Origin: Nostoc sp. S4
GTDB lineage: Bacteria > Cyanobacteriota > Cyanobacteriia > Cyanobacteriales > Nostocaceae
Assembly (NCBI GenBank): GCA_029379225.1
Contig: JAQYWR010000057.1
Location: 1 to 44,828 of the forward strand
Reading direction: 5' to 3'
Length of the DNA: 44,828 nt
The notes under the pieces were generated by a model. That model saw nothing but the letters and a program-made list of their open reading frames with translations. It made no database searches and was not told the origin of the DNA. Every line of letters starts with the position of its first letter. The first letter of the stretch is position 1. This document shows, in pieces, positions 25,576 to 33,864 of this stretch. A program made the position numbers and the translations under genes.

Positions 25576-25805
25576 CTGCCGCCGATGTAGCGAATTGCAA
25601 ACATCAACCCTCAAAACCACGTATCCTTAGCCATCAGTGATACACTAACTGCAAGTATACTGTAACCCATAGTCAGAGCTATTTTTAGCTTCTTGAGTGA
25701 AATCAGCAGTTCGCTACAAGTGAGGAATAACCAGCATATTTATCTGAACTTGTCAATGACTATATCCAGTGTATTTCCAGTATGTGGAATCCTAAGGAGG
25801 TATCT

Positions 25806-26381
25806 TTGTCAAAGATTTACTTTTATTTATATATCTGGTTAAAACAGTACCAGATGTCCGTTGGCGGAATGCTACTGGCGATCGCCCTCATAGGCTGTAA
25901 TGACTCTGTTAAATCGCAGCCACCTGCGAATACCCCATCGGTTGGAAATTTGATCGCCTCCACTCCCACACCGTCACCAACCTCTTCCACACAAAGCCCT
26001 GCTAGTGCCGAGCCGGGGCAGCAAGCAATCCAAGTGATTCGTGACTATTATAGTGCGATCGCCCGTCGAGACTATAAACAAGCTTACTCCGCTTGGGATG
26101 GAGATGGGGCTGCTAGCAAGCAATCGTTTGACCAGTTCAAGCAAGGTTTTGCCAACACCACATCCGTTGCTGTAGAGGTTGGAAAACCTGGTAGACCAGA
26201 CCCAGGGGCAGGCTCAACCTACATTCAGATTCCGGTTACTATTACTGCGATCGCAACCGATGGAACTCCACAGCGATTTCGTGGCAGCTATGTTCTCAGA
26301 CGAGTCAATGATGTTCCTGGCTCAACTTTAGAGCAGCGAAGATGGCATCTCTACTCAGCGAGAATTACTCGAGTTAATTAG
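25806..26381 (+). CDS. Lipoprotein with NTF2-like domain
   Basis: This 191-residue protein has a lipobox LIGC (28-31), then a Pro/Ser/Thr-rich linker (about 38-68), and a domain beginning QQAIQVIRDYYSAIARRDYKQAYSAW that looks like an NTF2-like fold. The start is taken as TTG at 25806, because AAGGAGG lies five bases before it and no other candidate has a Shine-Dalgarno. An ATG at 25782 is in frame upstream but lies before the ribosome binding site. It is probably anchored to a membrane; its function is unknown. Confidence 0.75.
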   Translation: MSKIYFYLYIWLKQYQMSVGGMLLAIALIGCNDSVKSQPPANTPSVGNLIASTPTPSPTSSTQSPASAEPGQQAIQVIRDYYSAIARRDYKQAYSAWDGDGAASKQSFDQFKQGFANTTSVAVEVGKPGRPDPGAGSTYIQIPVTITAIATDGTPQRFRGSYVLRRVNDVPGSTLEQRRWHLYSARITRVN

Positions 26382-26387
26382 TGGCAA

Positions 26388-26426
26388 AACGCTGGTTTCC
26401 TAAGATTTAAAGCTAAAACCAGCGTT
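26388..26426 (+). terminator. Terminator-like hairpin after the lipoprotein gene
   Basis: AACGCTGGTTT (26388-26398) pairs perfectly with AAACCAGCGTT (26416-26426) around a 17-base loop, seven bases after the stop. No long T run follows, but the position and stem fit a terminator. Confidence 0.6.
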
Positions 26427-26457
26427 GCTTGAACGCCAAGATAAATCATAGAGGTCG

Positions 26458-27186
26458 ATGAAAATGATTACTTTATACACTGCCTTTTCTCTATGGGGGC
26501 TACCGAGCATTAGCCCAGCTTGTATGGAGCTTGAAACTTGGCTTCGCATGGCAAAGCTGGCTTACAACAAGGTCATCGTCACAGCAAATAATTTTGAACT
26601 AGCTCCCAAAGGTAAGGTTCCGTTTATTGAATATCAGGGAAAACTGCTGGGTGATGCTGCCTTAATTATCGAGATGTTCGAGCAAAAACAAGCAATTAAT
26701 CTTGATGCTGGTTTAATTCCTATTGAGCAATCTATTTCTCTAGCGTTCCGCCGCACGATCAAAGAAAACACCTTTTGGGGAATAGCCTACATTCGCTACA
26801 ACTTAGAAAATTGGCAACACTTTCGAGCAGTGCTAGCACAGGCACTTTTCGGTGAGACTCCACTAGAATCATCAGAAATATTTGTTGAAGAATTTCGTAA
26901 AACGGTACTTTCTCAGATGTATGGTCATGGAATGGGTCGTCATAGTAGTGAGGAAATCATTGAGATTATCTGTGCAGATTTACAAGCTTTGTCAGACTTT
27001 CTGGCAGATAAACCGTTTTTTATGGGAGAGCAACCCACAACATTGGATGCAACAGCTTATGCCTATTTTGGTAATTTCATTCAGCCACCTTATGGCAGTC
27101 CAATTGTTGACTATGCTCTTCAACGTGCAAATCTCTGCGAACACTATGAGCGCATGACTGGGCAGTTTTTCAGCGAACGACTTTAA
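26458..27186 (+). CDS. Glutathione S-transferase family protein
   Basis: This 242-residue protein has a thioredoxin-like N-terminal half and a helical C-terminal half. The first half holds TLYTAFSLWGLPSISPACMELETWLRM and then PKGKVPFIEY and ALIIEMFE. The second half ends DFLADKPFFMGEQPTTLDATAYAYF. It is closest to the metaxin/Fax-like branch of the GST superfamily. It may conjugate or bind glutathione or carry another role. GAGG precedes two ATG codons, at 26458 and 26464; the second has the better spacing. A piece of a second copy of this gene survives at 31101-31229. Confidence 0.82.
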   Translation: MKMITLYTAFSLWGLPSISPACMELETWLRMAKLAYNKVIVTANNFELAPKGKVPFIEYQGKLLGDAALIIEMFEQKQAINLDAGLIPIEQSISLAFRRTIKENTFWGIAYIRYNLENWQHFRAVLAQALFGETPLESSEIFVEEFRKTVLSQMYGHGMGRHSSEEIIEIICADLQALSDFLADKPFFMGEQPTTLDATAYAYFGNFIQPPYGSPIVDYALQRANLCEHYERMTGQFFSERL

Positions 27187-27412
27187 ACCAATTAATTTCC
27201 GTTCATTCCTGAAATTAATTTATTACAGACAAGATCTTACCTCTGCGATGGAAATTGGCGATCGCCTAGATTTGCTTGAACAAACATATCTAGCAAGGTA
27301 ACAACTATGGTGAAGATTTTCTACTGCTTAAATGTTAGGAAATAATTCACCAACAGAATGAACATAAAATTGGGTGAAACTCAAAACATTTAATTTATCA
27401 GGAGAAATTTGA

Positions 27413-27688
27413 ATGAAACTATCAACAACTTAGATAGCAAGTATTAGTTGACTTATTGGCACTTCTGCTTTAGCAATTGCTGTATCTCCAGTTAACTTCA
27501 AGGCTTCTGCTAGGGCACCAAATATTCCCCCAGGATTGACTAAACTTGGCAACAAATCTTATCTACTGACTTGGACAGACAATTCTGTTGTATATGTCTC
27601 TTGCTATCCCACTGTTAAATCTAAAATGAAGCCTGCCCCAATTAAGGAAACACCAAATCGGTATGTCCTTACCTGTAAAAATAAATAG
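27413..27688 (+). pseudogene. Secreted small protein gene with two stops in the signal peptide
   Basis: AGGAG precedes an ATG opening a frame of 91 codons that is intact except for TAG at codon 7 (27431) and TGA at codon 13 (27449). Both stops fall inside what would be the signal peptide (MKLSTT, then GTSALAIAVSPVNFKASA). The mature part continues without damage to a TAG at 27686, with TWTDNSVVYVSCYP and YVLTCKNK and two cysteines. The family was not recognised. The reading-frame damage argues for a recent pseudogene; sequencing error or stop readthrough are alternatives. Confidence 0.65.
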
Positions 27689-27702
27689 ATTAGGAGCAAA
27701 AA

Positions 27703-28026
27703 ATGAAACTTTACTATCGCGGTCTTACCTACGAATATAACTCAGAAGAAGCAGCCAAAAAAGTAACAAGACCATTTGCACCAGTTCCTCATCGAGGTTC
27801 TGCTTATAACCTGACTTATCGTGGGCTAACCTATCGTGTTGACCCGAATATCGAGCCTGCAAAAGTTTTTACACCACCAGTAACTTATCAATTAATTTAT
27901 CGGGGAGTAGCCTATTTGGTGGAGAGAACGCATACAGGACAAGTATCTACAAAATTCTCTCAACCTGTTAATGCTCTAAAAATTGGAAAACTTTTTATCA
28001 ATGTTTTGGGATTGCAAAAATCATGA
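27703..28026 (+). CDS. DUF4278 family protein
   Basis: This 107-residue protein contains three copies of a YRGxxY unit: YYRGLTYEY at the start, TYRGLTYRV near 39-47 and IYRGVAYLV near 66-74. The unit is the mark of the cyanobacterial DUF4278 family, of unknown function. There is no signal peptide. AGGAG precedes the ATG by eight bases. It lies 14 bases after the broken secreted-protein gene, so the two were probably once co-transcribed. Confidence 0.8.
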   Translation: MKLYYRGLTYEYNSEEAAKKVTRPFAPVPHRGSAYNLTYRGLTYRVDPNIEPAKVFTPPVTYQLIYRGVAYLVERTHTGQVSTKFSQPVNALKIGKLFINVLGLQKS

Positions 28027-28098
28027 AAAGTTTTCTTTAAAAGTTTTGTTGATCTGACAATTTTATTTACCTAAAAACAACAAATAAGGAGAATGGAC

Positions 28099-29655
28099 AT
28101 GACTCAATATGACTACATTGTGATTGGTGCAGGTTCGGCAGGTTGTGTTGTCGCTAACCGTCTCACAGAAGACCGTGAAACAACAGTATTGTTGCTCGAA
28201 GCGGGCAATCCAGATACCAAACCAGAGATTCATATCCCACTGGAATGCACGCGTCTACCAGGCACAGAGGTAGACTGGGGCTATTTCTCTGAACCAGAAC
28301 CATACATCAACAATCGCCAAATCTTCTGTCCTCGTGGCAAAGTCTTGGGGGGCAGTAGTTCGATTAATTTCCTAGTGTACATCCGGGGTAATCAGCACGA
28401 TTACGACCATTGGCAGGAATTGGGAAATCCCGGTTGGTCGTACCAAGATGTTTTGCCTTATTTCAAGAAATCTGAAAACCAGCAACGCGGTGCCTCTGAG
28501 TACCACGGAGTTGATGGAGAGTTAAGCGTTACCGATGTCATTTCCCCGGCTCCCATCTCGAAACGATTTATCGATGCAGCAGTCGCACTAGGCTACGACT
28601 ACAATCCTGATTTTAATGGAAGCCAGCAGGAAGGGGCAGGGCCGATTCAGTTAACGGTCAAAGATGGTAAACGGCACAGTGCTGCTGCTGCATTTCTCGT
28701 GCCGATTCTGCATCGTCCGAACTTAACGGTGCAAACGAGTGCGTTGGTGACACGGTTGTTGTTTGAGGGAACTCGCACCGTTGGAGTGGAATACCTACAT
28801 GAAGGAATGCTGCATCAAGTGAGGGTCAATCAGGAAGTAATTTTAAGTGCGGGTGCGTTCGATTCACCCAAACTGCTGATGCTTTCTGGCATTGGAGATA
28901 CAAAACAATTACAAGCAATGGATATTCCAGTTGTTGTTGATTTGCCGGGTGTGGGTCAAAACCTGCAAGACCATATTCTCGTTCCTGTGCCCTACGAGGC
29001 AACTGGTGATTTACACACGGCAATGACTAGCAATGGGTGTGCTGAAGCTGGATTGTTTTTGCATAGCCAGATAAATCAGGGGGTTGCGCCAGATTTAGAA
29101 TTAATTTTCGGCCCGATTCTGTGGGCACCGCCTGGCTATCCCAACTCTGGTTTGGGTTTCACGGGTCTAATCGCTTTGGTTCATCCTGAGAATATTGGTA
29201 GTGTGAGTTTGCGATCGCCCAATCCTCAAGATGCACCAGTAATTCGGCTGAACTATCTGCAAAGTCAATCTGATGTGCAAAAGCTGGTTGAGGGAGTTAG
29301 ATTAATACGCCAATTATTCCAAACCAGTGGCTTCGATGAGTTTCGCGGTAGGGAAGTCGCTCCTGGTGCTGAGGTGACTGGCGATGCAGCACTCGAAGCT
29401 TATGTCAGGGAAGTTTGCGGTACTGTGTATCATCCGATTGGCACCTGCAAAATGGGAACTGACCCAATGGCGGTTGTAGACCCCGAACTACGGGTACGTG
29501 GAGTTGAGGGATTGCGTGTCGTCGATGCATCGATTATGCCAACTCTCAATACGGGACATACGAACGCACCCGCCATTACGATCGGCGAAAAAGCAGCCGA
29601 TTTAATTAAAGCTGCTCTTCGCGTTTCCCAGCAAGTACCTTCAGTAATTGTATAA
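28099..29655 (+). CDS. GMC family flavin oxidoreductase (choline/alcohol dehydrogenase-like)
   Basis: This 518-residue protein has the FAD motif IGAGSAG (9-15), GMC signature 1 (RGKVLGGSSSIN) and signature 2 (GAFDSPKLLMLSGIG). The catalytic C-terminal segments are YHPIGTCKMG (H445) and NTGHTNAPAI (N489). The family oxidises alcohols, often choline, glucose or polyethylene-glycol-like substrates; the substrate is not evident here. AAGGAG sits seven bases before the ATG at 28099, which is preferred over an ATG six bases earlier. A decayed start of a second copy is at 31371-31431. Confidence 0.9.
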   Translation: MTQYDYIVIGAGSAGCVVANRLTEDRETTVLLLEAGNPDTKPEIHIPLECTRLPGTEVDWGYFSEPEPYINNRQIFCPRGKVLGGSSSINFLVYIRGNQHDYDHWQELGNPGWSYQDVLPYFKKSENQQRGASEYHGVDGELSVTDVISPAPISKRFIDAAVALGYDYNPDFNGSQQEGAGPIQLTVKDGKRHSAAAAFLVPILHRPNLTVQTSALVTRLLFEGTRTVGVEYLHEGMLHQVRVNQEVILSAGAFDSPKLLMLSGIGDTKQLQAMDIPVVVDLPGVGQNLQDHILVPVPYEATGDLHTAMTSNGCAEAGLFLHSQINQGVAPDLELIFGPILWAPPGYPNSGLGFTGLIALVHPENIGSVSLRSPNPQDAPVIRLNYLQSQSDVQKLVEGVRLIRQLFQTSGFDEFRGREVAPGAEVTGDAALEAYVREVCGTVYHPIGTCKMGTDPMAVVDPELRVRGVEGLRVVDASIMPTLNTGHTNAPAITIGEKAADLIKAALRVSQQVPSVIV

Positions 29656-29671
29656 CTCGCTCGTGCGATTT

Positions 29672-29722
29672 CTAAACATCATATTCACCTTGGGCGATCG
29701 CATCCAGTTTTGCCCAATTTAA
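29672..29722 (-). pseudogene. Remnant of a Crp/Fnr-type regulator C terminus
   Basis: On the minus strand these bases read LNWAKLDAIAQGEYDV and stop. The intact-looking Crp-type gene at 33026-33726 ends LDQVKLNAIAQGEYNL and stop. The DNA around the shared HIP1 site is nearly identical. Only the last 16 codons remain, convergent to the GMC gene, in the same arrangement as the full regulator gene relative to the flavoprotein at 31594-32970. Confidence 0.7.
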
Positions 29723-29758
29723 GGAACTGACAGATAAAAAACATTCCAAATTTTTTTG

Positions 29759-29784
29759 TGGGATGGGTGTCCTCACCTGTCCCA
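29759..29784. terminator. Hairpin in the convergent gap
   Basis: TGGGA (29759-29763) plus GGTG (29766-29769) pair with CACC (29774-29777) and TCCCA (29780-29784), with a symmetric two-base internal loop. The position between convergent genes fits shared termination, although no T run follows on either strand. Confidence 0.4.
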
Positions 29785-29787
29785 TAT

Positions 29788-30795
29788 CTAATTGCAATTA
29801 ACAGAGGTTAATTTAGAAAAAAACTCTAAAGCAGCACATGACACTAACATAGGATCTTCTATCGGAGGATTCGTATTTGCAACAATGTGAGTGGCAATAA
29901 CTTTTTTAACAGTCCAATTAAAATCTTCTTTTCTTTGATAAGCAATATTTTTAACTTGACTGTAGAAGTATTCGCCACGAGCTAAACGATTAGCACCTTG
30001 CTGTACATCACAAGCATAAGAATCATGTTCAGGAGGTAAAACTTTATTATCTTTAGTACCTAAAATTATTGTCATTGGTATTGTAAAAGCTTTTTTCAAA
30101 TCTACAGATGATAATGGTTCTCCAGTGAGTTTCGTCAAACCACAAGGATATTCCCTATTTTCATCAGGTATTATATATGAACCTGCCTCAGCAGCTACAG
30201 CTTTTTGGATATGTGCATCCGGCATAAAAATAAGCATTCGATGTACAAACTGTGCGCCCGCAGAGTGACCATAGATATAGTAATGACTAGTGAATAATTG
30301 CATACTCTTTTTGACGAAACCAAAGATATTTTCAATTTCAGTAAATGCCCATTGGCTACGAGAATTTAAAATATTTAAATCTTTTGTAAACATATTCCCA
30401 AAATTATATCCCGCAGCTTTGGGAAACCACTTCTGTTCAAACTTAGGAGCAAGTACAATAAAATTATTATACTCATTCTTGAAGTGATTATAAATTATTT
30501 TCCAATCATTTCTATAATCTTGAGCATTACGTTTTTCCCCGTGCATTGCAAATAAAATTTTAGTATGTTCTGTTATTTGATTAGGTATATAATAGTAAAC
30601 AGGAATTAATACTTTCTGACCTTTTGCTGAGTAAATAAAACATCCTTCTCCTTTTTTTATCACTGGAGAATTGCAATTATTTTGTGAATATATTAAAGCT
30701 GTATTATGTGCATTAAAAATATAAATTAAGCCAAAATACAAAGAGGTAATTGTCAAAACAAGCAGCCACTTTTTGCAGGTAAAAAATATATTCAT
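29788..30795 (-). CDS. Alpha/beta hydrolase, membrane-anchored or secreted
   Basis: This 335-residue protein has an N-terminal hydrophobic segment (10-27), then an alpha/beta-hydrolase fold. It has FAMHGE (83-88, oxyanion region), the nucleophile elbow GHSAG (176-180, Ser178), a GTKDNKV segment for the acid and a late His in IATHIV. The layout resembles esterases of the polyhydroxybutyrate-depolymerase or feruloyl-esterase type. The gene is markedly AT-rich compared with the island genes to its left and runs in the opposite direction, suggesting a separate origin. The substrate is unknown. Confidence 0.75.
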   Translation of the reverse strand: MNIFFTCKKWLLVLTITSLYFGLIYIFNAHNTALIYSQNNCNSPVIKKGEGCFIYSAKGQKVLIPVYYYIPNQITEHTKILFAMHGEKRNAQDYRNDWKIIYNHFKNEYNNFIVLAPKFEQKWFPKAAGYNFGNMFTKDLNILNSRSQWAFTEIENIFGFVKKSMQLFTSHYYIYGHSAGAQFVHRMLIFMPDAHIQKAVAAEAGSYIIPDENREYPCGLTKLTGEPLSSVDLKKAFTIPMTIILGTKDNKVLPPEHDSYACDVQQGANRLARGEYFYSQVKNIAYQRKEDFNWTVKKVIATHIVANTNPPIEDPMLVSCAALEFFSKLTSVNCN

Positions 30796-30866
30796 AAATA
30801 GATTTTTTCCTTGTTCGCTATAACAAACCTAAATGAGTTGTAAAAAAATAAACCAGATATAATATA

Positions 30867-31016
30867 TTTACATTTGTTTACAAAACCTACAAATACTCCT
30901 AAAATCTTTCTAATTGTTGAGTGTGTATATTTTTGCAGCACCATTTTTACAGACAGTGCCCGTTTTAATTCTCTAGGGTCTAGGTTCGTTTTAATAAACT
31001 GTATCAGCTCTTCCAT
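30867..31016 (-). pseudogene. IS630-type transposase N-terminal fragment
   Basis: A minus-strand stretch encodes about 50 residues, including NLDPRELKRALSVKMVL and IRKILGVFVGFVNK. This fits the N-terminal helix-turn-helix of IS630-family transposases (RELKRALAVK... EIQEILGVS.G...WK). The catalytic part is absent and the frame drifts into unrelated sequence at both ends. Confidence 0.6.
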
Positions 31017-31100
31017 CTGTACTGCTATGCACATTATCGCTACTGCCATTCTTGACGATCTCAATAACTGTGATTTTTCACAAATGATTTAGGATTGCTA

Positions 31101-31229
31101 TATGTTCTCCAAAGAGCGAATATCTGCCAGCACTATGAGCAAATGATTCAGCAGTTTTTCAACGAGCGGTTTTTAAACCAATCTATTCCCGTTCATTCCT
31201 GATTACATCAACTCATTACAGACAACAAA
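31101..31229 (+). pseudogene. Remnant of a second GST gene (3' end and flank)
   Basis: Bases 31101-31172 read YVLQRANICQHYEQMIQQFF then NER. The intact GST ends YALQRANLCEHYERMTGQFF then SERL. One extra T removes the stop. The following flank (CCGTTCATTCCTG, ATTACAGACAA) also matches the sequence just after the intact GST gene. About 24 codons and some 55 bases of flank survive. Confidence 0.8.
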
Positions 31230-31247
31230 CAACGAGAATTTCTACGC

Positions 31248-31360
31248 CTTATGTGAGTTAAATATTACCCAGCAATATCAAAGGTTTTAGACTTCGCTTT
31301 CAGCGTCAGCTCTAGCCCTATGAACGAGACTGTGTTGTTTGAGACTCCAACTCACATAAG
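31248..31360. mobile_element. MITE-like element with 12-bp terminal inverted repeats
   Basis: CTTATGTGAGTT (31248-31259) and AACTCACATAAG (31349-31360) are exact reverse complements at the ends of a 113-base non-coding segment. If the inner ends are TGTGAGTT/AACTCACA, each is flanked by TA, as expected for IS630/Tc1-mariner-type targets. It sits exactly between the GST and GMC remnants. An IS630-type transposase fragment lies 230 bases to the left. Confidence 0.5.
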
Positions 31361-31370
31361 CCATTTTCTA

Positions 31371-31431
31371 TAACTGAATAAGACTATATATGTAATTGGT
31401 GCAGGTTTGGGGTGTTGTGTTATCGTCAACT
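31371..31431 (+). pseudogene. Remnant of a second GMC oxidoreductase start
   Basis: The sequence ATTGGTGCAGGTT with its flanks aligns to the first 20 codons of the GMC gene (from the ACTCAATATGACTAC region through TGTGTTGTCGCTAAC), with a few single-base gaps that break the frame. It covers the FAD-binding IGAGSAG motif. Nothing beyond about codon 20 remains. Confidence 0.65.
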
Positions 31432-31593
31432 GGATGACATAACACCCTAAACTCCGAGTATATGGGGTTAAGGGACTTCCAAGAATTAAATTATCTCAAA
31501 AAATCAAATATATAATGCGAATGCCTGAAAAATCTTTAACCTATAGTATGAGAATCTTATAAAAGCAAACTATCCTCAAGGAGTCCAGCACAA

Positions 31594-32970
31594 ATGGAAA
31601 CAGCAGATGTCATTGTGATTGGGAGCGGTCAAGGAGGCATTCCACTGGCAGTTGATTTTGCTAAGGAAGGGCGCAAGGTAGTTTTGTTTGAGCGGGATGC
31701 TTTAGGCGGCAGCTGCATCAATTATGGTTGCACTCCTTCTAAAGCATTCTTGGCAGCAGCTCATGCAGCGGGGCGTGCCCGTCAGGCCAAGAAATTAGGC
31801 ATCCACACGGAAGTTAAGGTAGATTTTCCGGCTGTTATGGAGCGAGTACGGGAAGTCCGTAATAGTTTTAACCAAGGTATTCACAAGCGATTGGATGATG
31901 CAGGCGTCAAAATCGTTTGCGCTGAAGCTTCTTTTGTTGGTGAACGTAGCGTTACCGGGGGTGATATCAGCGTTGAGGCTCCTTTAGTGATTATAAATAC
32001 TGGTACATCAGCACTGGTTCCCGAACTGGCGGGTCTTGCAGGGACTCCCTACTTGACCAACCGCAACTTCTTTGACTTAAAAGTATTACCACCCCGGTTA
32101 CTGGTAATTGGGGGTGGCTATATTGGATTGGAACTAGGGCAGGGATTGGCGCGTTTGGGCAGTCAGACCCACTTAATTGTGCGGGGCGATCGCGTCCTCG
32201 ATCGGGAAGAGGCTGATGTCAGCAAGGTCTTAGCAGAAGCATTACAGCAGGATGGGATTGAGCTTCACTTTGGGGTGAATGTAAATCAAGTCGCACACGA
32301 AAATGATGTGTTTAAGCTGACATTGAGCAATGGCGAGCAACTTCAAGCAGAAGCGTTGTTGGTTGTGATTGGACGCAAACCAAATACAGGCGGATTGAAT
32401 GCAGCTAAGAGTGGAATTGAGCTAGACGAGCAGGGATTTATCAAAATTAACGACCAGTTCCACACCACCTGTTCTGGAGTCTATGCAATCGGAGATGCTG
32501 CCAAACAGCCTGCTTTTACCCATGTGTCGTGGGAGGACTATCGCCGCTTGAAGGCAATTTTGTGTGGAGAAAATCGGACGCGCAATGATCGCGTCCTTGG
32601 CTATGCTATCTATACAGAACCTCAGGTTGGGCGAGTGGGAATGACGTTAGAACAGGCTCAAAAGCACGACATCAACGCGCGTGCTGTGACATTACCCATG
32701 AGCCAAATTGCTCGTGCGATCGAGTGGGGACATGATTTAGGGTTTTACCGCATGGTAATCGACTGCGACACAGACAAAATCTTGGGTGCCACCCTAGTGG
32801 GGTACGAAACGGCTGAGTTAGTGCATGTTTTTCTCGATCTGATGGAAGCGGGAGCAACCTGGCAGTTGTTAGAGCGCTCGGTTCATATCCATCCCACTTA
32901 TGGTGAAGCATTACCTAGCTTAGCAAGGTTGCTGCTTGGAGATAATATGCCAGGTTGTCCGAACAGGTGA
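31594..32970 (+). CDS. Lipoamide-dehydrogenase/mercuric-reductase-like flavoprotein
   Basis: This 458-residue class I pyridine-nucleotide disulfide oxidoreductase has the FAD motif GSGQGG (10-15) and the redox-active pair C41/C46 in GGSCINYGCTPSK. A second nucleotide motif is GGGYIGLELG, the FAD motif YAIGDAA follows, and the C-terminal acid-base pair is in HIHPTYGE (H433, E438). No E1/E2 subunits or mercury-binding cysteines are present, so it is a stand-alone NAD(P)H disulfide or quinone reductase of unknown substrate. AAGGAG precedes the ATG by about ten bases. It converges on the Crp-type regulator gene. Confidence 0.88.
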   Translation: METADVIVIGSGQGGIPLAVDFAKEGRKVVLFERDALGGSCINYGCTPSKAFLAAAHAAGRARQAKKLGIHTEVKVDFPAVMERVREVRNSFNQGIHKRLDDAGVKIVCAEASFVGERSVTGGDISVEAPLVIINTGTSALVPELAGLAGTPYLTNRNFFDLKVLPPRLLVIGGGYIGLELGQGLARLGSQTHLIVRGDRVLDREEADVSKVLAEALQQDGIELHFGVNVNQVAHENDVFKLTLSNGEQLQAEALLVVIGRKPNTGGLNAAKSGIELDEQGFIKINDQFHTTCSGVYAIGDAAKQPAFTHVSWEDYRRLKAILCGENRTRNDRVLGYAIYTEPQVGRVGMTLEQAQKHDINARAVTLPMSQIARAIEWGHDLGFYRMVIDCDTDKILGATLVGYETAELVHVFLDLMEAGATWQLLERSVHIHPTYGEALPSLARLLLGDNMPGCPNR

Positions 32971-33025
32971 AGAGGTTATGATTTAAGACTGCTATAACTA
33001 TTGGCGTAGATAAAACAGGTTGATT

Positions 33026-33726
33026 CTAGAGATTGTATTCACCTTGGGCGATCGCGTTTAACTTCACTTGGTCTAACACCAGAATTTTACCGCCTCGATG
33101 GTAAGTGATGATTGCCTGAATCTGCTTGAACAGTCGTACACATTCTTCGTAGGTAATCCCGATGCTACGAGCAATTTGGTAGTAGGACAAATGCGATCGC
33201 AACTGTAATCCTTGTTCAGTCACCTCCGTTCCCTCGGCGATCGCCGCCGCTTGAATCAATTGCGCCAACCGGACGATTGCCCGCTCGGAAGCCAATCCAT
33301 GCACGACTTGATGAAGCTGCTGGAGGCGCTCATTGAGTATTGCAATAATCTGCAATGCAACTTCTGGAGTCTTCTGAATCAGCGCTAGTAAAGCAGTGCG
33401 TTCGATTGTGAGAATCTGAGAGTCCTGCTGTGCCACAACGGTTGCAGGGGATGAACCATTACCCAGTAGTGCAGGTGCAGCAAATAGTTCTCCAGCAGGT
33501 AACGTCCGCAAAATCGTTTCTTTGCCTGTGGAAGCGGTTTTCTTAATTTCAATTCTACCATCCAGAACAGCAAACAGTTGAGCAGGCAAGCGATCGCCTC
33601 ATGGAGAATAATTTCTCCACGCAAATATTGCTTAACCACACCATGACCCTGCAACTGTGCAAGTCGATCTAAATCGAGTCCAGAAAATAGTGGAATTTGC
33701 CTTAGCTGTTCAACCGTGACTTGCAT
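33026..33726 (-). pseudogene. Crp/Fnr family regulator with a single-base frameshift
   Basis: Two overlapping minus-strand frames together make one Crp/Fnr protein of about 233 residues. Codons 1-43 (from MQVTVEQLRQIPLFSGLD to LRGEIILHE) are in one frame. The rest (LPAQLFAVLDGRIEIKK...) is in another: a cyclic-nucleotide-type beta-barrel and a C-terminal Crp helix-turn-helix (SYYQIARSIGITYEECVRLFK). The switch is at about 33597-33599, where one G appears missing just before a HIP1 octamer; restoring it gives HEGDRLPAQ. Either the gene is dead or the base is a sequencing error. GGGGG precedes the ATG. The C-terminal piece could still be made from an internal start. Confidence 0.75.
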
Positions 33727-33792
33727 CGTTGAACCCCCCAGCAGGTGGGCTTGACTTTTTCTTTTTCACTCTAACTTTTTCTGTTGCAACTA

Positions 33793-33804
33793 TGAGCTAG
33801 CTCA
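33793..33804. promoter_or_regulatory. 12-bp palindrome, candidate operator
   Basis: TGAGCTAGCTCA is a perfect palindrome in the 138-base gap between the Crp-type gene and the divergent small secreted protein gene. A half copy (AGCTCA) recurs at about 33839-33844. It does not match the usual Crp, Fnr or NtcA consensus closely. Confidence 0.35.
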
Positions 33805-33864
33805 AAGAAATTGTAGAGAAAAATTGTCATTCTAGAGATAGCTCAAGATTATCAAGGTAGCGAT

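Larger units (their letters stand above)
30796..31593. other. Gene graveyard between hydrolase and flavoprotein genes
   Basis: These 798 bases contain no intact gene. They hold, in order, an IS630-type transposase fragment (minus strand), the tail of a second GST gene, a 113-base MITE-like element and the decayed start of a second GMC gene. The last 150 bases before 31594 show no feature except a short inverted repeat GTGTTAT/ATAACAC (31417-31445). Confidence 0.65.

Noticed and set aside
31594..32970. Mercuric reductase
   Set aside because: There is no N-terminal mercury-binding domain and no C-terminal vicinal cysteine pair; only the shared disulfide-oxidoreductase core is seen.
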